41,920 nt of DNA from an uncultured Saprospiraceae bacterium (GTDB lineage: Bacteria > Bacteroidota > Bacteroidia > Chitinophagales > Saprospiraceae): contig CALKXE010000139.1 in the NCBI GenBank assembly GCA_938003955.1, positions 1-41,920 of the forward strand, in the 5' to 3' direction. The notes under the pieces are model-generated. The model did no database searches, was not told the origin of the DNA, and saw only the letters and a list, made by a program, of their open reading frames with translations. Position numbers and translations under genes: made by a program. Shown here one piece after another: positions 8,578 to 16,722 of this stretch (position 1 is its first letter; each line of letters begins with the position of its first letter).

Positions 8578-9216
8578 ATGAAAAAAATATTATTCACATT
8601 TGCAGCTATTTTTAGTTTTGCACTTGTATCAAATGCTCAAATCGAATTGGGCGTTAAAGCATCAATCGGAGTTACACTTGCTCCTAATGAGACTACTTAT
8701 TCAGGTGAAGTCTTTGACTACATTAATCACGAGGTTACCTATAAAGGGTCTAACATCGTTAAGTCATACGGTGTTTTTGGACAACAGAGGTTTGGTTATT
8801 TATTTGGAAGAGCTGAATTGTCTTATACTAACTACACCCAAGAGTTCAATGTAAGATCATTTACTCAGTTCGGTCAATTACCAAGAACTGTTTATGAAAA
8901 ATATGATTTTATTGATTTTCAACTATTGGCTGGGATTGCACATGAAAATATAAGATTTGGAGTCGGACCGGTAGCACATATCTTAGTTGGACACACACCG
9001 GCTTTAGATTTTATAAGCGGATATAGTGATAACAATAGAGCGATTACATATGGATTTACTGGAGCGATTGGTTTAGACGCAGGTATATTCAGTATTGATG
9101 TAAGGTATGAGAATAACTTCAAAACAGTAGGTCAGCATATAAATTATGGGACTAGAGATGCTGGTTTCAAAGTTAAGCCACACATAGTAAACCTTACCGT
9201 AGGTTTTAAAATATAA
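8578..9216 (+). CDS. Small outer-membrane beta-barrel-like protein
   Basis: A 212-residue protein with a clear signal peptide (MKKILFTFAAIFSFALVSNAQ). The mature part alternates short strands and turns (IELGVKASIGVTL, YGVFGQQRFGYLFGRAEL, IRFGVGPVAHILVG, TYGFTGAIGLDAGIFSIDVRYE) and ends with an aromatic-rich strand, VNLTVGFKI, typical of outer-membrane barrels. The likely barrel has 8 strands. Function is unknown. It has its own two-box promoter and its own terminator. Confidence 0.77.
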   Translation: MKKILFTFAAIFSFALVSNAQIELGVKASIGVTLAPNETTYSGEVFDYINHEVTYKGSNIVKSYGVFGQQRFGYLFGRAELSYTNYTQEFNVRSFTQFGQLPRTVYEKYDFIDFQLLAGIAHENIRFGVGPVAHILVGHTPALDFISGYSDNNRAITYGFTGAIGLDAGIFSIDVRYENNFKTVGQHINYGTRDAGFKVKPHIVNLTVGFKI

Positions 9217-9238
9217 TTTGATAACAAAAGGATATAAA

Positions 9239-9272
9239 AAAAGGTCATTGCTTGTAAAAGTGATGACCTTTT
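9239..9272. terminator. Terminator shared by the small barrel gene and tsaD
   Basis: A perfect 10-bp stem (aaaaggtcat / atgacctttt) with a 14-nt loop, followed by a T-rich stretch on the plus strand and an A-run before it that acts as the T-run on the minus strand. The right arm overlaps the tsaD stop codon. Confidence 0.8.
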
Positions 9273-10269
9273 ATATTTTTAGTCGTGCTTCTGGAACCAT
9301 GTTGAGGTTAGAAAAATCTTTTTCTTTATAGCTAAACTCGGCAGCAACTGCAATCATTCCAGCATTATCAGTACAATATTGGAATGCAGGAATGTAGGTT
9401 TTCCATCCATTCTCCTTACCTGCTTCGATTAGTGCTTTTCTAAGGCCACTATTTGCAGAAACGCCACCGGCGATTGATATTTGATTGATTCCTGTTTCTA
9501 AGGCAGCCTGTTTCAGTTTTTTGATTAGAATATATACGATCTGATATTGAATAGAGGCACAGATATCATTAAGGTTTTTGTCAATAAATTGCGAATCTTC
9601 TTTCAATTGCGCTTTTAGAAAGTAAAGAATGGATGTTTTTAAACCACTAAAACTAAAATTAAGTCCATCAACTTTAGGTTCAGCAAATTTGTATATGGCA
9701 TTTCCTTTTTGAGCAAGTTTATCTATTTCTGGGCCAGCTGGATATTTGAGGCCCATTATTTTACCACTTTTATCAAAAGCTTCACCTGCAGCATCATCTA
9801 TTGTCGTGCCTAAAATTTCCATTTCTAGGGGAGCTGTTATTTTTACAATCTGGGTATGTCCACCACTGACAGTTAAACATAAAAATGGAAACGATGGCTT
9901 TGGCTCTTCTGCGAAATGGGCTAGAATGTGAGCTTTCATGTGATTGACATCGATCAATGGAATTCCCAGAGAGAGCGAAAGTGATTTTGCAAAAGATACA
10001 CCTACAATGAGACTACCCAATAGCCCAGGCCCTTTAGTTACCGCTATTGCAGTCAATTCTGTCTTGTCGATTTTGGCATTGTCTAATGCAGCTTTTACAA
10101 CAGGTATGATGTTTATTTGATGCTTTCTAGATGCTACTTCAGGGACAACTCCACCATATTGTTCATGGATGGTTTGAGTAGCCGTCACATTACTTATGAC
10201 AGTGCCATCTACGATAATGGCTGCTGATGTATCGTCACAAGAAGATTCGATTGCAAGAATTATTGACAT
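9271..10269 (-). CDS. tsaD: tRNA N6-adenosine threonylcarbamoyltransferase TsaD
   Basis: A 332-residue ASKHA-fold protein that transfers the threonylcarbamoyl group to A37 of ANN-reading tRNAs, working with TsaB and TsaE. Signatures: ILAIESSCDDTSAAII at the very N-terminus, the metal-binding His pair in NHMKAHILAH, SGGHTQIV, IDDAAGEAFDKSGK, and GGVSANSGLR near the C-terminus. The frame can be extended 7 codons upstream, but the conserved protein begins at MSIILAIES and a promoter -7 box overlaps the extension, so I use the inner ATG. Confidence 0.96.
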   Translation of the reverse strand: MSIILAIESSCDDTSAAIIVDGTVISNVTATQTIHEQYGGVVPEVASRKHQINIIPVVKAALDNAKIDKTELTAIAVTKGPGLLGSLIVGVSFAKSLSLSLGIPLIDVNHMKAHILAHFAEEPKPSFPFLCLTVSGGHTQIVKITAPLEMEILGTTIDDAAGEAFDKSGKIMGLKYPAGPEIDKLAQKGNAIYKFAEPKVDGLNFSFSGLKTSILYFLKAQLKEDSQFIDKNLNDICASIQYQIVYILIKKLKQAALETGINQISIAGGVSANSGLRKALIEAGKENGWKTYIPAFQYCTDNAGMIAVAAEFSYKEKDFSNLNMVPEARLKI

Positions 10270-10287
10270 ATAATTTAAATATTTCCA

Positions 10288-10295
10288 CAAATGTA
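10288..10295 (-). promoter_or_regulatory. -7 promoter box of tsaD
   Basis: On the minus strand the bases read TACATTTG, a full match to TAnnTTTG, 18 bases before the chosen tsaD start codon. No matching -33 TTG is seen at the usual spacing. Confidence 0.42.
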
Positions 10296-10350
10296 CACAC
10301 CAAAAAAGAAAAGATATGCATCTTACATTAGAATAAAAATATCGAATTCT

Positions 10351-10376
10351 ACATATGAAAGATCGTTTTCATATGT
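10351..10376. repeat. 26-bp palindrome, possible operator
   Basis: ACATATGAAA and its exact reverse complement TTTCATATGT flank a 6-base centre (gatcgt). It lies between the divergent tsaD and pilin-like genes, about 155 bases upstream of the latter. There is no T-run, so it looks more like a protein-binding site than a terminator. Confidence 0.45.
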
Positions 10377-10531
10377 GCTTTTGAAGAAGGGATTTATAAT
10401 GAAGTGGAATATTATGTCTAGTAAATTTTTTTTTCCTTCATCTTTTTATTTTCTTTGGAGTTGGTAAGGATATAAATAGTATCATTACCGAGTCAAACAA
10501 AATTAATTTTAAGTAATACAAATCGTAAAAC

Positions 10532-11116
10532 ATGAGAATTATAATTAATATTTTTCTAATATTATTGATAGGCTTTTTAGCTTTCATGCTATATAACTCT
10601 ATCAAAGAGCCTATTGCTTTTGGAGAAGAGAAAGAAAGAAGAAAAGCAAAAGTTGTAAATAGCTTGGAGAATATTAGAACGACTCAGGAGATATTTTTTA
10701 AAATGAGAGGTGAATATGCATCTAGTTTTGATACATTAATAAATGCGATGACTAACGATAGTATTCCGTTTATTAAATTAGAAGCTGATCCAGAAGATCC
10801 GGGTAATACTGAAAAGTTCATAGAAACGGTAACCTTTTCTCCAGCTATAGACTCAATAAAATCTTTAGGAATTGATTTGGCTAGTTTAAGTAAAGTGCCT
10901 TTTGCAGATAATTTAGATTTTGAAATCACTGCAGATACAATGGAGTATCAAAGTACAAACGTTTGGGTAACTGAAGTAGGTACTAAATGGAAATACTTTA
11001 TGGGCGAGTTTGCAGATCCTAGATTTGCAAAATACGATTCAAAATATGATCCGAATGTAACAATCAAGTTTGGTGATATGAATAAGCCAAGTCTTGCAGG
11101 TAGTTGGTCTAGATAA
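10532..11116 (+). CDS. Hypothetical N-terminally anchored protein, pseudopilin-like N-terminus
   Basis: A 194-residue protein of unknown function. Residues 3-24 form one hydrophobic helix (IIINIFLILLIGFLAFMLYN), followed by an amphipathic segment, EERRKAKVVNSLENIRTTQE, and FKMRGEYASSFDTLI. This layout recalls type II/IV pseudopilins (GEYASSFDTLI resembles the stretch after their long helix), but I see no prepilin peptidase site, so the likeness may be superficial. The rest is soluble and presumably periplasmic. Its stop overlaps the start of the DUF3822 gene by one base (TAATG), so the two are translationally linked. Confidence 0.75.
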   Translation: MRIIINIFLILLIGFLAFMLYNSIKEPIAFGEEKERRKAKVVNSLENIRTTQEIFFKMRGEYASSFDTLINAMTNDSIPFIKLEADPEDPGNTEKFIETVTFSPAIDSIKSLGIDLASLSKVPFADNLDFEITADTMEYQSTNVWVTEVGTKWKYFMGEFADPRFAKYDSKYDPNVTIKFGDMNKPSLAGSWSR

Positions 11117-11904
11117 TGATAGATATCTCTTTTAGAAATAGAACTGGTTTGAAACCAGATATACTGTCTGCCGTTATTGGGGCGGACAGTTTTTTTTATG
11201 GACTTTTGACAACCAATGGACAGTTGTTAGAATGCAACTACTATAAAGTGGAGTCTTTTGATGATGAATCTATCATTGACAAAATAAAGTCAGATATATA
11301 TTCGACGAAAAGCCTCACTGTAAAAGTTGCTTATTCTGGCAAACCTTATCTTCATAATGAGAAATCTAATGGTGGTAGTTTGACGCGGTTTTTTCCTGCA
11401 TTTTCAAATAAGGACATTGATATAGACACTCTGACGGACCAAGAAATAGTCGTGGATTACGGATTTTCTAAGGCACATTCTAAATTTTTGGAACAGGTTC
11501 TTGGACATATTGATGTGAAGTTTCACCTATCTACTGTAATGGCTAATTACTATTACCCGTATTCGGCTAGTAAGGTTGTAGCCTGTGTGGATAATTCTAA
11601 GTTGCATATTATGTACGCAAAGGACACTAAGTTTATGTTCTACAATCAGTTTGATTGCATACATGAGAATGATTATTTGTACTTTATAAGAATGGTTTAT
11701 GATGAAATGAAACTTAATCCTGAGTCATCTCCGTTAGAGTTGTCAGGTAGAGTTGATTCGGAATCACCAATATATAAATTATTGCAAGGATATATTAGGA
11801 ACATAGATTTCATGTACTCAGCAGTCTTGGACGTTAAAGATCTGAGATACAAAGACAAACAACATTATTATTTAGATCTATTTGCAACATCTATATGCGT
11901 ATAA
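11116..11904 (+). CDS. DUF3822 family protein
   Basis: A 262-residue protein matching the Bacteroidota-specific DUF3822 family, which has an actin-like (ASKHA) fold and unknown function. Recognisable features are the late VVACVDNSKLHIMYAKD strand pair and the C-terminal LSGRVDSESPIYKLL and HYYLDLF. It sits between the pilin-like gene (1-base overlap) and rsmD (10-base overlap). The DUF3822-RsmD pair is a conserved arrangement in this phylum, which suggests a link to ribosome maturation or an accessory role to RsmD, but that is inference. Confidence 0.85.
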   Translation: MIDISFRNRTGLKPDILSAVIGADSFFYGLLTTNGQLLECNYYKVESFDDESIIDKIKSDIYSTKSLTVKVAYSGKPYLHNEKSNGGSLTRFFPAFSNKDIDIDTLTDQEIVVDYGFSKAHSKFLEQVLGHIDVKFHLSTVMANYYYPYSASKVVACVDNSKLHIMYAKDTKFMFYNQFDCIHENDYLYFIRMVYDEMKLNPESSPLELSGRVDSESPIYKLLQGYIRNIDFMYSAVLDVKDLRYKDKQHYYLDLFATSICV

Positions 11905-12431
11905 TCGGAGGTAAGTTCAAAGGGAGAAGATTTAATCCACCAGCTAAAAACTGGCCTACGCGGCCTACCACAGATTTTGCTAAAGAAGGATTATTCAATA
12001 TTCTGCAGAATAGAATATATTTTGAGGATACCAAGATGCTCGACCTCTTTGGAGGAACAGGGAATCACTGCTATGAGTTTATCTCTAGAGGTTGTGAGGA
12101 TGTTACATATGTTGATAAATTCGGCGGCTGTGTTGCTTTTGTAAAGAAAACAGCGGAAGTTTTAGGAATAGAAGATAATATAACAATTGTAAGATCTGAT
12201 GTTTTTAAATTTATTCGCGGTGTCCAAATTAAGTACGATTACATATTTGCAGGACCTCCATATCCATTACCTATTCTTGATGCGATTCCGGACGAGGTAT
12301 TTAAGCACGACTTACTTGCTGAAGATGGACTATTTGTGATGGAACATAACCCTGATCATGATTTTAAGGATCATGCTAGATATCAGGAGGAGCGAAATTA
12401 TGGGACTACTATATTTTCGTTTTTTAAATAA
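11895..12431 (+). CDS. rsmD: 16S rRNA (guanine966-N2)-methyltransferase RsmD
   Basis: A 178-residue Rossmann-fold SAM methyltransferase that methylates G966 of 16S rRNA in the assembling 30S subunit. MRIIGGKFKGRRF and WPTRPTTDFAKEGLFNIL are the diagnostic N-terminus. Motif I is LDLFGGTGN (residues 49-57). The catalytic motif IV, normally (D/N)PPY, here reads GPPY (Gly120 to Tyr123). This replacement of the first residue is unusual; activity may still be retained. It overlaps the preceding gene by 10 bases and is followed, 21 bases later, by an inserted element. Confidence 0.92.
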   Translation: MRIIGGKFKGRRFNPPAKNWPTRPTTDFAKEGLFNILQNRIYFEDTKMLDLFGGTGNHCYEFISRGCEDVTYVDKFGGCVAFVKKTAEVLGIEDNITIVRSDVFKFIRGVQIKYDYIFAGPPYPLPILDAIPDEVFKHDLLAEDGLFVMEHNPDHDFKDHARYQEERNYGTTIFSFFK

Positions 12432-12441
12432 GCTATCTTCA

Positions 12442-12451
12442 GTATAATATT
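12442..12451 (+). repeat. Left copy of target-site duplication
   Basis: GTATAATATT lies immediately left of the terminal repeat of the inserted element; the identical ten bases occur at its right end. Confidence 0.8.
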
Positions 12452-12927
12452 TAGTGGTGTCCGACCAAATCTCAATATTAAAAAATGTGAACACACTAAA
12501 TTTATAAATTAATAAGTAGTTTTTAAATTAATTCCCACTTGAATTTCAATCTTGATATTGTCTTGCCAGACGAGCCTGCTTTTTTCCAGCAAAAAAAAAC
12601 AGCAAAAATACCTGAGATCTAAAGGGCTTTTCCCTTCATTCTTCAGTAGAACAGCTGTCGTCGTTTCACTTCATGCTTTCTTTGCCTTTCATTTCTTTGT
12701 CTTTTAAACTGAAAATATATATGTACCAAGATTATTTTTGAAAATATTGGTTATCAAACGGCAAACGTAATTCCGTTCACTTTGCAGCTAAACCTTTTAG
12801 ATTCCAATCGAAAAGTTCAAAGTTTTTGGGCAAAGATTTGAACTTTCCATTTTAGAACCCCTTAATTATGTTTTAGTCACAATCACTTAATGTGCTAATA
12901 ATTTTATTTTTTTTATCGGACAGCACT
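12452..12927. mobile_element. MITE-like or internally deleted IS element, about 476 bp, no transposase
   Basis: The ends are inverted repeats: the left begins AGTGGTGTCCGA (after one T) and the right, on the other strand, begins AGTGCTGTCCGA (11 of 12 identical). Identical ten-base repeats flank the pair, as expected from transposition. No frame inside is long enough to be a transposase. Inside is a perfect 10-bp inverted repeat (12812-12821 / 12837-12846) and an A9 run. A 10-11 bp duplication suggests the IS4-type superfamily, but the family is not proven. It landed between the 3' ends of two convergent genes, where damage is unlikely. Confidence 0.78.
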
Positions 12928-12937
12928 GTATAATATT
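12928..12937 (+). repeat. Right copy of target-site duplication
   Basis: GTATAATATT, identical to the copy left of the element, directly follows the right terminal inverted repeat. Confidence 0.8.
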
Positions 12938-12942
12938 AACAG

Positions 12943-12967
12943 AAAAGCTAATAAACTATTAGCTTTT
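12943..12967. terminator. Terminator of the lipid kinase gene
   Basis: A perfect 11-bp stem (aaaagctaata / tattagctttt) with a 3-nt loop lies three bases beyond the stop codon of the minus-strand kinase. The A/T runs on both sides let it work in both directions, so it probably served rsmD too before the element inserted. Confidence 0.85.
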
Positions 12968-12970
12968 TGC

Positions 12971-13879
12971 CTATAATTCCCATCCTACGTTTTTTTCTTG
13001 AGGAGCTATAACTTTCAACGATTTAGGATTAATTTTAAATTTCAACTCTAGTTCAGATTCATAACCTTCACCATCTACATGCAGGTAATCTTTAGCATCT
13101 AATGTAATTGTTAATTCCTTTCCTTGATATGTCTCTGTGATGTTGCTTAGGTGAAGAGAACGATTTAGGAACCTAAAACTAGTAAGGAAGTATTTATACA
13201 ATGGGGATTTCTTAACCAGCATGATGTCCATTATGCCGTCTTGTAATGAAGCTTCAGGTGCAATTGTAAAGTGATAACCATACATAGAAGCATTTGCCAC
13301 AACAGCAACAGCGTAATCGCCCTCAAATTGTTTGCCATCCAGTTTTATTCTGAGTGATGCTGGCTTAAATTTATTACTCTCTTTGATAGATGTAGAGAAG
13401 TAGGGTAGAAAGCCTCTCTTTTTGTTCTTCTTAGTCATGAATGCAATCCTAGCATCAAATCCAATACCAGCCACGTTAGCGAAGAATCTATCGTTAACTG
13501 AGCAAGTATCAATCAACAACTCTTTACCAGTATTTAGAAATTCAATTGCTTTTTCTGGATTCCTTCCTAATCCAAGGTGCATTGCAAATCCATTTCCCGA
13601 CCCACCAGGTAATACACCTAGACATGTATTAGTTCCAATAAGTGATTGTGCAACTTCATTTACACTACCATCACCACCTACAGCAACTACAACATCTGCA
13701 CCGTTATCCACAGCCTCCTTTGAGAGCGTTATGGCATGGCCAGCGTATTCAGTGAAAGATATAGAGTGATTAAACTTATTTGAGTCTATACGATTAGCTA
13801 TTAGCTCCGGTATCGAAACCTTAGCGGATGTCCCCGAGAAAGGGTTAATTATAAATACTATTTTTTTCTTTACTGACAT
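12971..13879 (-). CDS. Diacylglycerol/sphingosine-kinase-family lipid kinase (YegS-like)
   Basis: A 302-residue DAGK-catalytic-domain protein that phosphorylates a lipid hydroxyl with ATP. IINPFSGTSAK (residues 10-20), the nucleotide-binding GGDGSVNE (68-75) and PGGSGNGFA (91-99) are intact, and the C-terminal beta domain has APEASLQDGIMDIMLV and LHVDGEGY. Family substrates include diacylglycerol, phosphatidylglycerol and sphingoid bases; sequence does not choose among them. It is the last gene of the long minus-strand run, 14 bases after gtrA, downstream of the inositol-sphingolipid genes. Recycling diacylglycerol to phosphatidate, or phosphorylating a sphingoid, would both fit that setting (inference). 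Confidence 0.88.
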   Translation of the reverse strand: MSVKKKIVFIINPFSGTSAKVSIPELIANRIDSNKFNHSISFTEYAGHAITLSKEAVDNGADVVVAVGGDGSVNEVAQSLIGTNTCLGVLPGGSGNGFAMHLGLGRNPEKAIEFLNTGKELLIDTCSVNDRFFANVAGIGFDARIAFMTKKNKKRGFLPYFSTSIKESNKFKPASLRIKLDGKQFEGDYAVAVVANASMYGYHFTIAPEASLQDGIMDIMLVKKSPLYKYFLTSFRFLNRSLHLSNITETYQGKELTITLDAKDYLHVDGEGYESELELKFKINPKSLKVIAPQEKNVGWEL

Positions 13880-13893
13880 AGATAGAAAGTTCG

Positions 13894-14277
13894 CTACTTC
13901 TTGAATACAAAGTACCTGAACATGAAGAAGTTAAAAGTGACCCCAACGAATAATGCAATAATGATTTTACTATATCCCGGAGTAAGACTAGAGTTTTCAG
14001 TCAATAAGTAGATGCCTACACTGTTTATTCCTAGGCTTGAAAAGGAAGTAATCGCATATTTTATGGCTTGGCTACTTACATTGCCGTCTTGGCTTTTAAA
14101 CGACCAGTTGCGACCAAGATAGAAGCTTACGATTGCTCCAGCTACATTGCCGAGCGCAGAGGCAAGAACGTAGTTTACAGCTAATAAACTAAATAGGAAT
14201 CCAAATAGGCCAAAATCTGCAGTGCTAGAGATGAGCGAAGTGGCTTGTGAACGCCAAAACGAAATCATAAATGGCAC
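13894..14277 (-). CDS. GtrA-family membrane protein
   Basis: A 127-residue protein with four hydrophobic helices matching the GtrA/DPMS1 family: SLISSTADFGLFGFL, VLASALGNVAGAIVSFYLGRNWSF, AIKYAITSFSSLGIN, and FNFFMFRYFVFKK at the end. GtrA proteins are thought to help flip or handle polyprenyl-phosphate sugars for surface glycan modification. It is 14 bases ahead of the lipid kinase and behind the terminator that closes the inositol-lipid operon, so it probably starts a separate two-gene unit. Confidence 0.87.
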   Translation of the reverse strand: MPFMISFWRSQATSLISSTADFGLFGFLFSLLAVNYVLASALGNVAGAIVSFYLGRNWSFKSQDGNVSSQAIKYAITSFSSLGINSVGIYLLTENSSLTPGYSKIIIALFVGVTFNFFMFRYFVFKK

Positions 14278-14332
14278 CTTTGCCGAATCTGTTTCTTGTG
14301 TTGCTTCTTTAATTATACTGGGTTTTTGTTAC

Positions 14333-14364
14333 AAAAAAGGGACAGACATCAATGCCCGTCCCTT
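14333..14364 (-). terminator. Terminator after the inositol-phosphate synthase gene
   Basis: On the minus strand, aagggac pairs with gtccctt around a loop that contains a further cat/atg pairing, followed by a six-T run. It lies 28 bases beyond the stop of the synthase gene and closes the sphingolipid operon. Confidence 0.85.
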
Positions 14365-14391
14365 GTTTATTTACTGTTTTATTTCTAAAAC

Positions 14392-15705
14392 CTATTTTTC
14401 ATAGTCTAATCCAAGATGATCAAGAAGTGTTTCGTCAGCAATATGACGTAACGTATTCTCTAATTTGATCTGTTGCTTGAATATATCATGGATTGGCTTC
14501 ACTCCTTTAGGTGCTTGTGGGCACTTTAAGTAGAATCCTAACCATTCTTGGATGCCTCCCATTCCTGATCTTTTTGCAAGATCTAAGAATAGTGCAAGAT
14601 CCAACACGATAGGTGCAGCTAGAATAGAATCTCTACATAGGAAATCTATTTTAATCTGCATTGGGTAGTTCAACCATCCTCTTATATCGATGTTATCCCA
14701 ACCTTCTTTTGCATCACCTCTTGGCGGGTAATAGTTGATTCTTACTTTATGGTATAGATTAGCATAAAGTTCAGGATTTTTCTCTGGCTCTAGTATCTGC
14801 TCTAATACACCTAATTTTGAAACCTCCTTAGTTTTGAAGTTTGCTGGATCGTCAAGAACTTCTCCATCTCTGTTTCCTAAGATGTTAGTTGAAAACCATC
14901 CTTCTATACCAAGAGCTCTAGCTTTAAGACCTGGAGCTAGTATAGTTTTCATTAAAGTTTGACCAGTTTTGAAATCTTTCCCCATTATTGGAGTCTGAGT
15001 TTCTTTAGCCAATTGGATTAATGCAGGTACATCACAAGATAAATTCGGTGCACCGTTAGCATATGGAATTCCCATTTTGATCGCTGCATATGCATAGATC
15101 ATACTTGGCGGTATATCATCATGGTTGTTCAATAGACCCTTTTCGAAACTCTTGATGTTCTTATGAACAGCAGATTCCTCTATGTATATTTCAGTACTTC
15201 CGCACCATACCATGACTAATCTATCACAGTTATTATCTTTTTTGAAATTCTCGATGTCTTTCATTAAAGCCTTAGCAAGAATCATTTTATTCTTCCCTTT
15301 CTTTATATTCTTGCCATCAAGCCTGTTTGCATATTTTCTATCGAATACTGCCTTCATCGGCTTTATTTTCGATAGTTGAGGCTTTAGTTTTTTCAACAAT
15401 GTAGGTTCAAGTACTTCAGCGTTAACTGCAGCTTCATACATATTGTCCTTAAACACATCCCATCCACCAAAAACTACTTTTTTGATATTATGGATTGGAA
15501 CTAAGTCTTTAATTAAAGGTTGGTTATCCTTTGTTCTTTTTCCAACTCGGATTCTTCCCATTTGAGTCAATGATCCGATTGGGCTTGAGAGACCTTTGTT
15601 TACTGCATATACTCCTGCAATAACTGTAGTTGCTACAGCTCCCATTCCAGGTAATAAGATACCTAGTTTTCCACTTGCTTTGCTAGCTTTTCCTTTTTTT
15701 GACAT
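14392..15705 (-). CDS. ino1: myo-Inositol-1-phosphate synthase
   Basis: A 437-residue NAD-dependent cytoplasmic enzyme converting glucose 6-phosphate to myo-inositol 1-phosphate. The Rossmann motif is LLPGMGAVATT (residues 18-28). Later motifs are VMVWCGSTEIY, YANGAPNLSCDVPAL, GKDFKTGQTLMKT and SGMGGIQEWLGFYLKCPQ, and KIDFLCRDSILAAP near the C-terminus carries catalytic Lys and Asp residues. Length and motifs match the Bacteroidota form. It is the last gene of the lipid operon, 9 bases after the CerR-like gene, and supplies the head group for inositol lipids. A strong terminator follows. Confidence 0.95.
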   Translation of the reverse strand: MSKKGKASKASGKLGILLPGMGAVATTVIAGVYAVNKGLSSPIGSLTQMGRIRVGKRTKDNQPLIKDLVPIHNIKKVVFGGWDVFKDNMYEAAVNAEVLEPTLLKKLKPQLSKIKPMKAVFDRKYANRLDGKNIKKGKNKMILAKALMKDIENFKKDNNCDRLVMVWCGSTEIYIEESAVHKNIKSFEKGLLNNHDDIPPSMIYAYAAIKMGIPYANGAPNLSCDVPALIQLAKETQTPIMGKDFKTGQTLMKTILAPGLKARALGIEGWFSTNILGNRDGEVLDDPANFKTKEVSKLGVLEQILEPEKNPELYANLYHKVRINYYPPRGDAKEGWDNIDIRGWLNYPMQIKIDFLCRDSILAAPIVLDLALFLDLAKRSGMGGIQEWLGFYLKCPQAPKGVKPIHDIFKQQIKLENTLRHIADETLLDHLGLDYEK

Positions 15706-15714
15706 ATTATATAA

Positions 15715-16710
15715 TTATTTTAACCAATTATGTTCTTTATACCAGGCTATAGATTCTTCTAGCCCATCTTTTAACTTATATCTAGGCTTAAAGTTTAGAT
15801 CATTGACAAGATTCTTTGTGTCACAAACCCAACTTTTCGCCTCTAACTCATTAACTTTTTCAATGTTAAGTGCTGGATAACTACCTGTTAGCTTACCCGC
15901 TTTCTCTGCTATGAATCCTAAAGTTTTCACTAGTGGGATTGGAAGCCTTAATTTAAAACTTCGTTTCCTACCTAATGATTTTCTTATTAATTCATTATAA
16001 GAAGTAGAAGAATAAATTTCTAAATCTGACACAAAGTACGCAACATTTTTTCTACAGTCTAATGTTGCGTCAAGAATTACACTTACTAAATCTCTAACAT
16101 AGATAAATGTTAACTTTTGATCCGTCAAACCGACCGTCATTTCTATGCCTTTATTAATAAGATCATAAACTGTAAAAAGGTCTTTTTCTCTTGGCCCGTA
16201 CACAGCGGTAGGACGAATAATAGTATAGTTAATCTCTTGCTTTGACTTTAGATATCGCTCTGCCTGAAGCTTACTTCGACCATAGTTAGTAACGGGATGA
16301 GGGATTGAATCTTCTGTTACAAGCCCCTTGTGAGTATGTTCTGCGGGCCCATATGCTGCAAGACTACTAATAAATGTAAACTTTGAAGGAACGGTCTTGC
16401 TTTCTATTAGAGCTTCCACCATGTTTTCTAGATAGTCGGCATTTACCTTAAAGTATTGTTCTTTGATTGGCGTCTTTGTAAGTCCAGCATTGTGAACTAT
16501 ATATTCGAATCTGTGCTCTAAGAATATTGATTTTAGAGCATCGGTGTCTTCAAAGTCGATATAAATAAATTTGATCCGATTATCTGTGAGATACTGAAGA
16601 TTAGAAGATTTTCTTACCGCAGCATAAACTTCTAGGTCTTTTTTAAGTGCTTCTTCGACTAGAAAGCCACCAACAAATCCACTAGCACCTGTAATTAGTA
16701 TTTTTTGCAT
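15715..16710 (-). CDS. NAD(P)-dependent epimerase/dehydratase family; candidate 3-oxosphinganine/oxidised-ceramide reductase (CerR-like)
   Basis: A 331-residue extended short-chain dehydrogenase. The nucleotide motif TGASGFVG is at residues 7-14. The active site is Ser115/Ser116 (FISSLAAYGP), Tyr143 and Lys147 (NYGRSK). Most relatives are annotated as sugar-nucleotide epimerases, but here it lies 12 bases after the GNAT gene and 9 before inositol-phosphate synthase, in a sphingolipid operon. In Caulobacter the reductase of bacterial ceramide synthesis (CerR) belongs to this same family, so reduction of the 3-oxo group is the likely job. The family call is firm; the substrate is inferred. Confidence 0.88.
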   Translation of the reverse strand: MQKILITGASGFVGGFLVEEALKKDLEVYAAVRKSSNLQYLTDNRIKFIYIDFEDTDALKSIFLEHRFEYIVHNAGLTKTPIKEQYFKVNADYLENMVEALIESKTVPSKFTFISSLAAYGPAEHTHKGLVTEDSIPHPVTNYGRSKLQAERYLKSKQEINYTIIRPTAVYGPREKDLFTVYDLINKGIEMTVGLTDQKLTFIYVRDLVSVILDATLDCRKNVAYFVSDLEIYSSTSYNELIRKSLGRKRSFKLRLPIPLVKTLGFIAEKAGKLTGSYPALNIEKVNELEAKSWVCDTKNLVNDLNFKPRYKLKDGLEESIAWYKEHNWLK

Positions 16711-16722
16711 TGAAGTCGTTCG

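Noticed and set aside
12452..12927. A transposase gene or pseudogene inside the inserted element
   Set aside because: No frame of useful length on either strand and no recognisable DDE text in the translations I tried.
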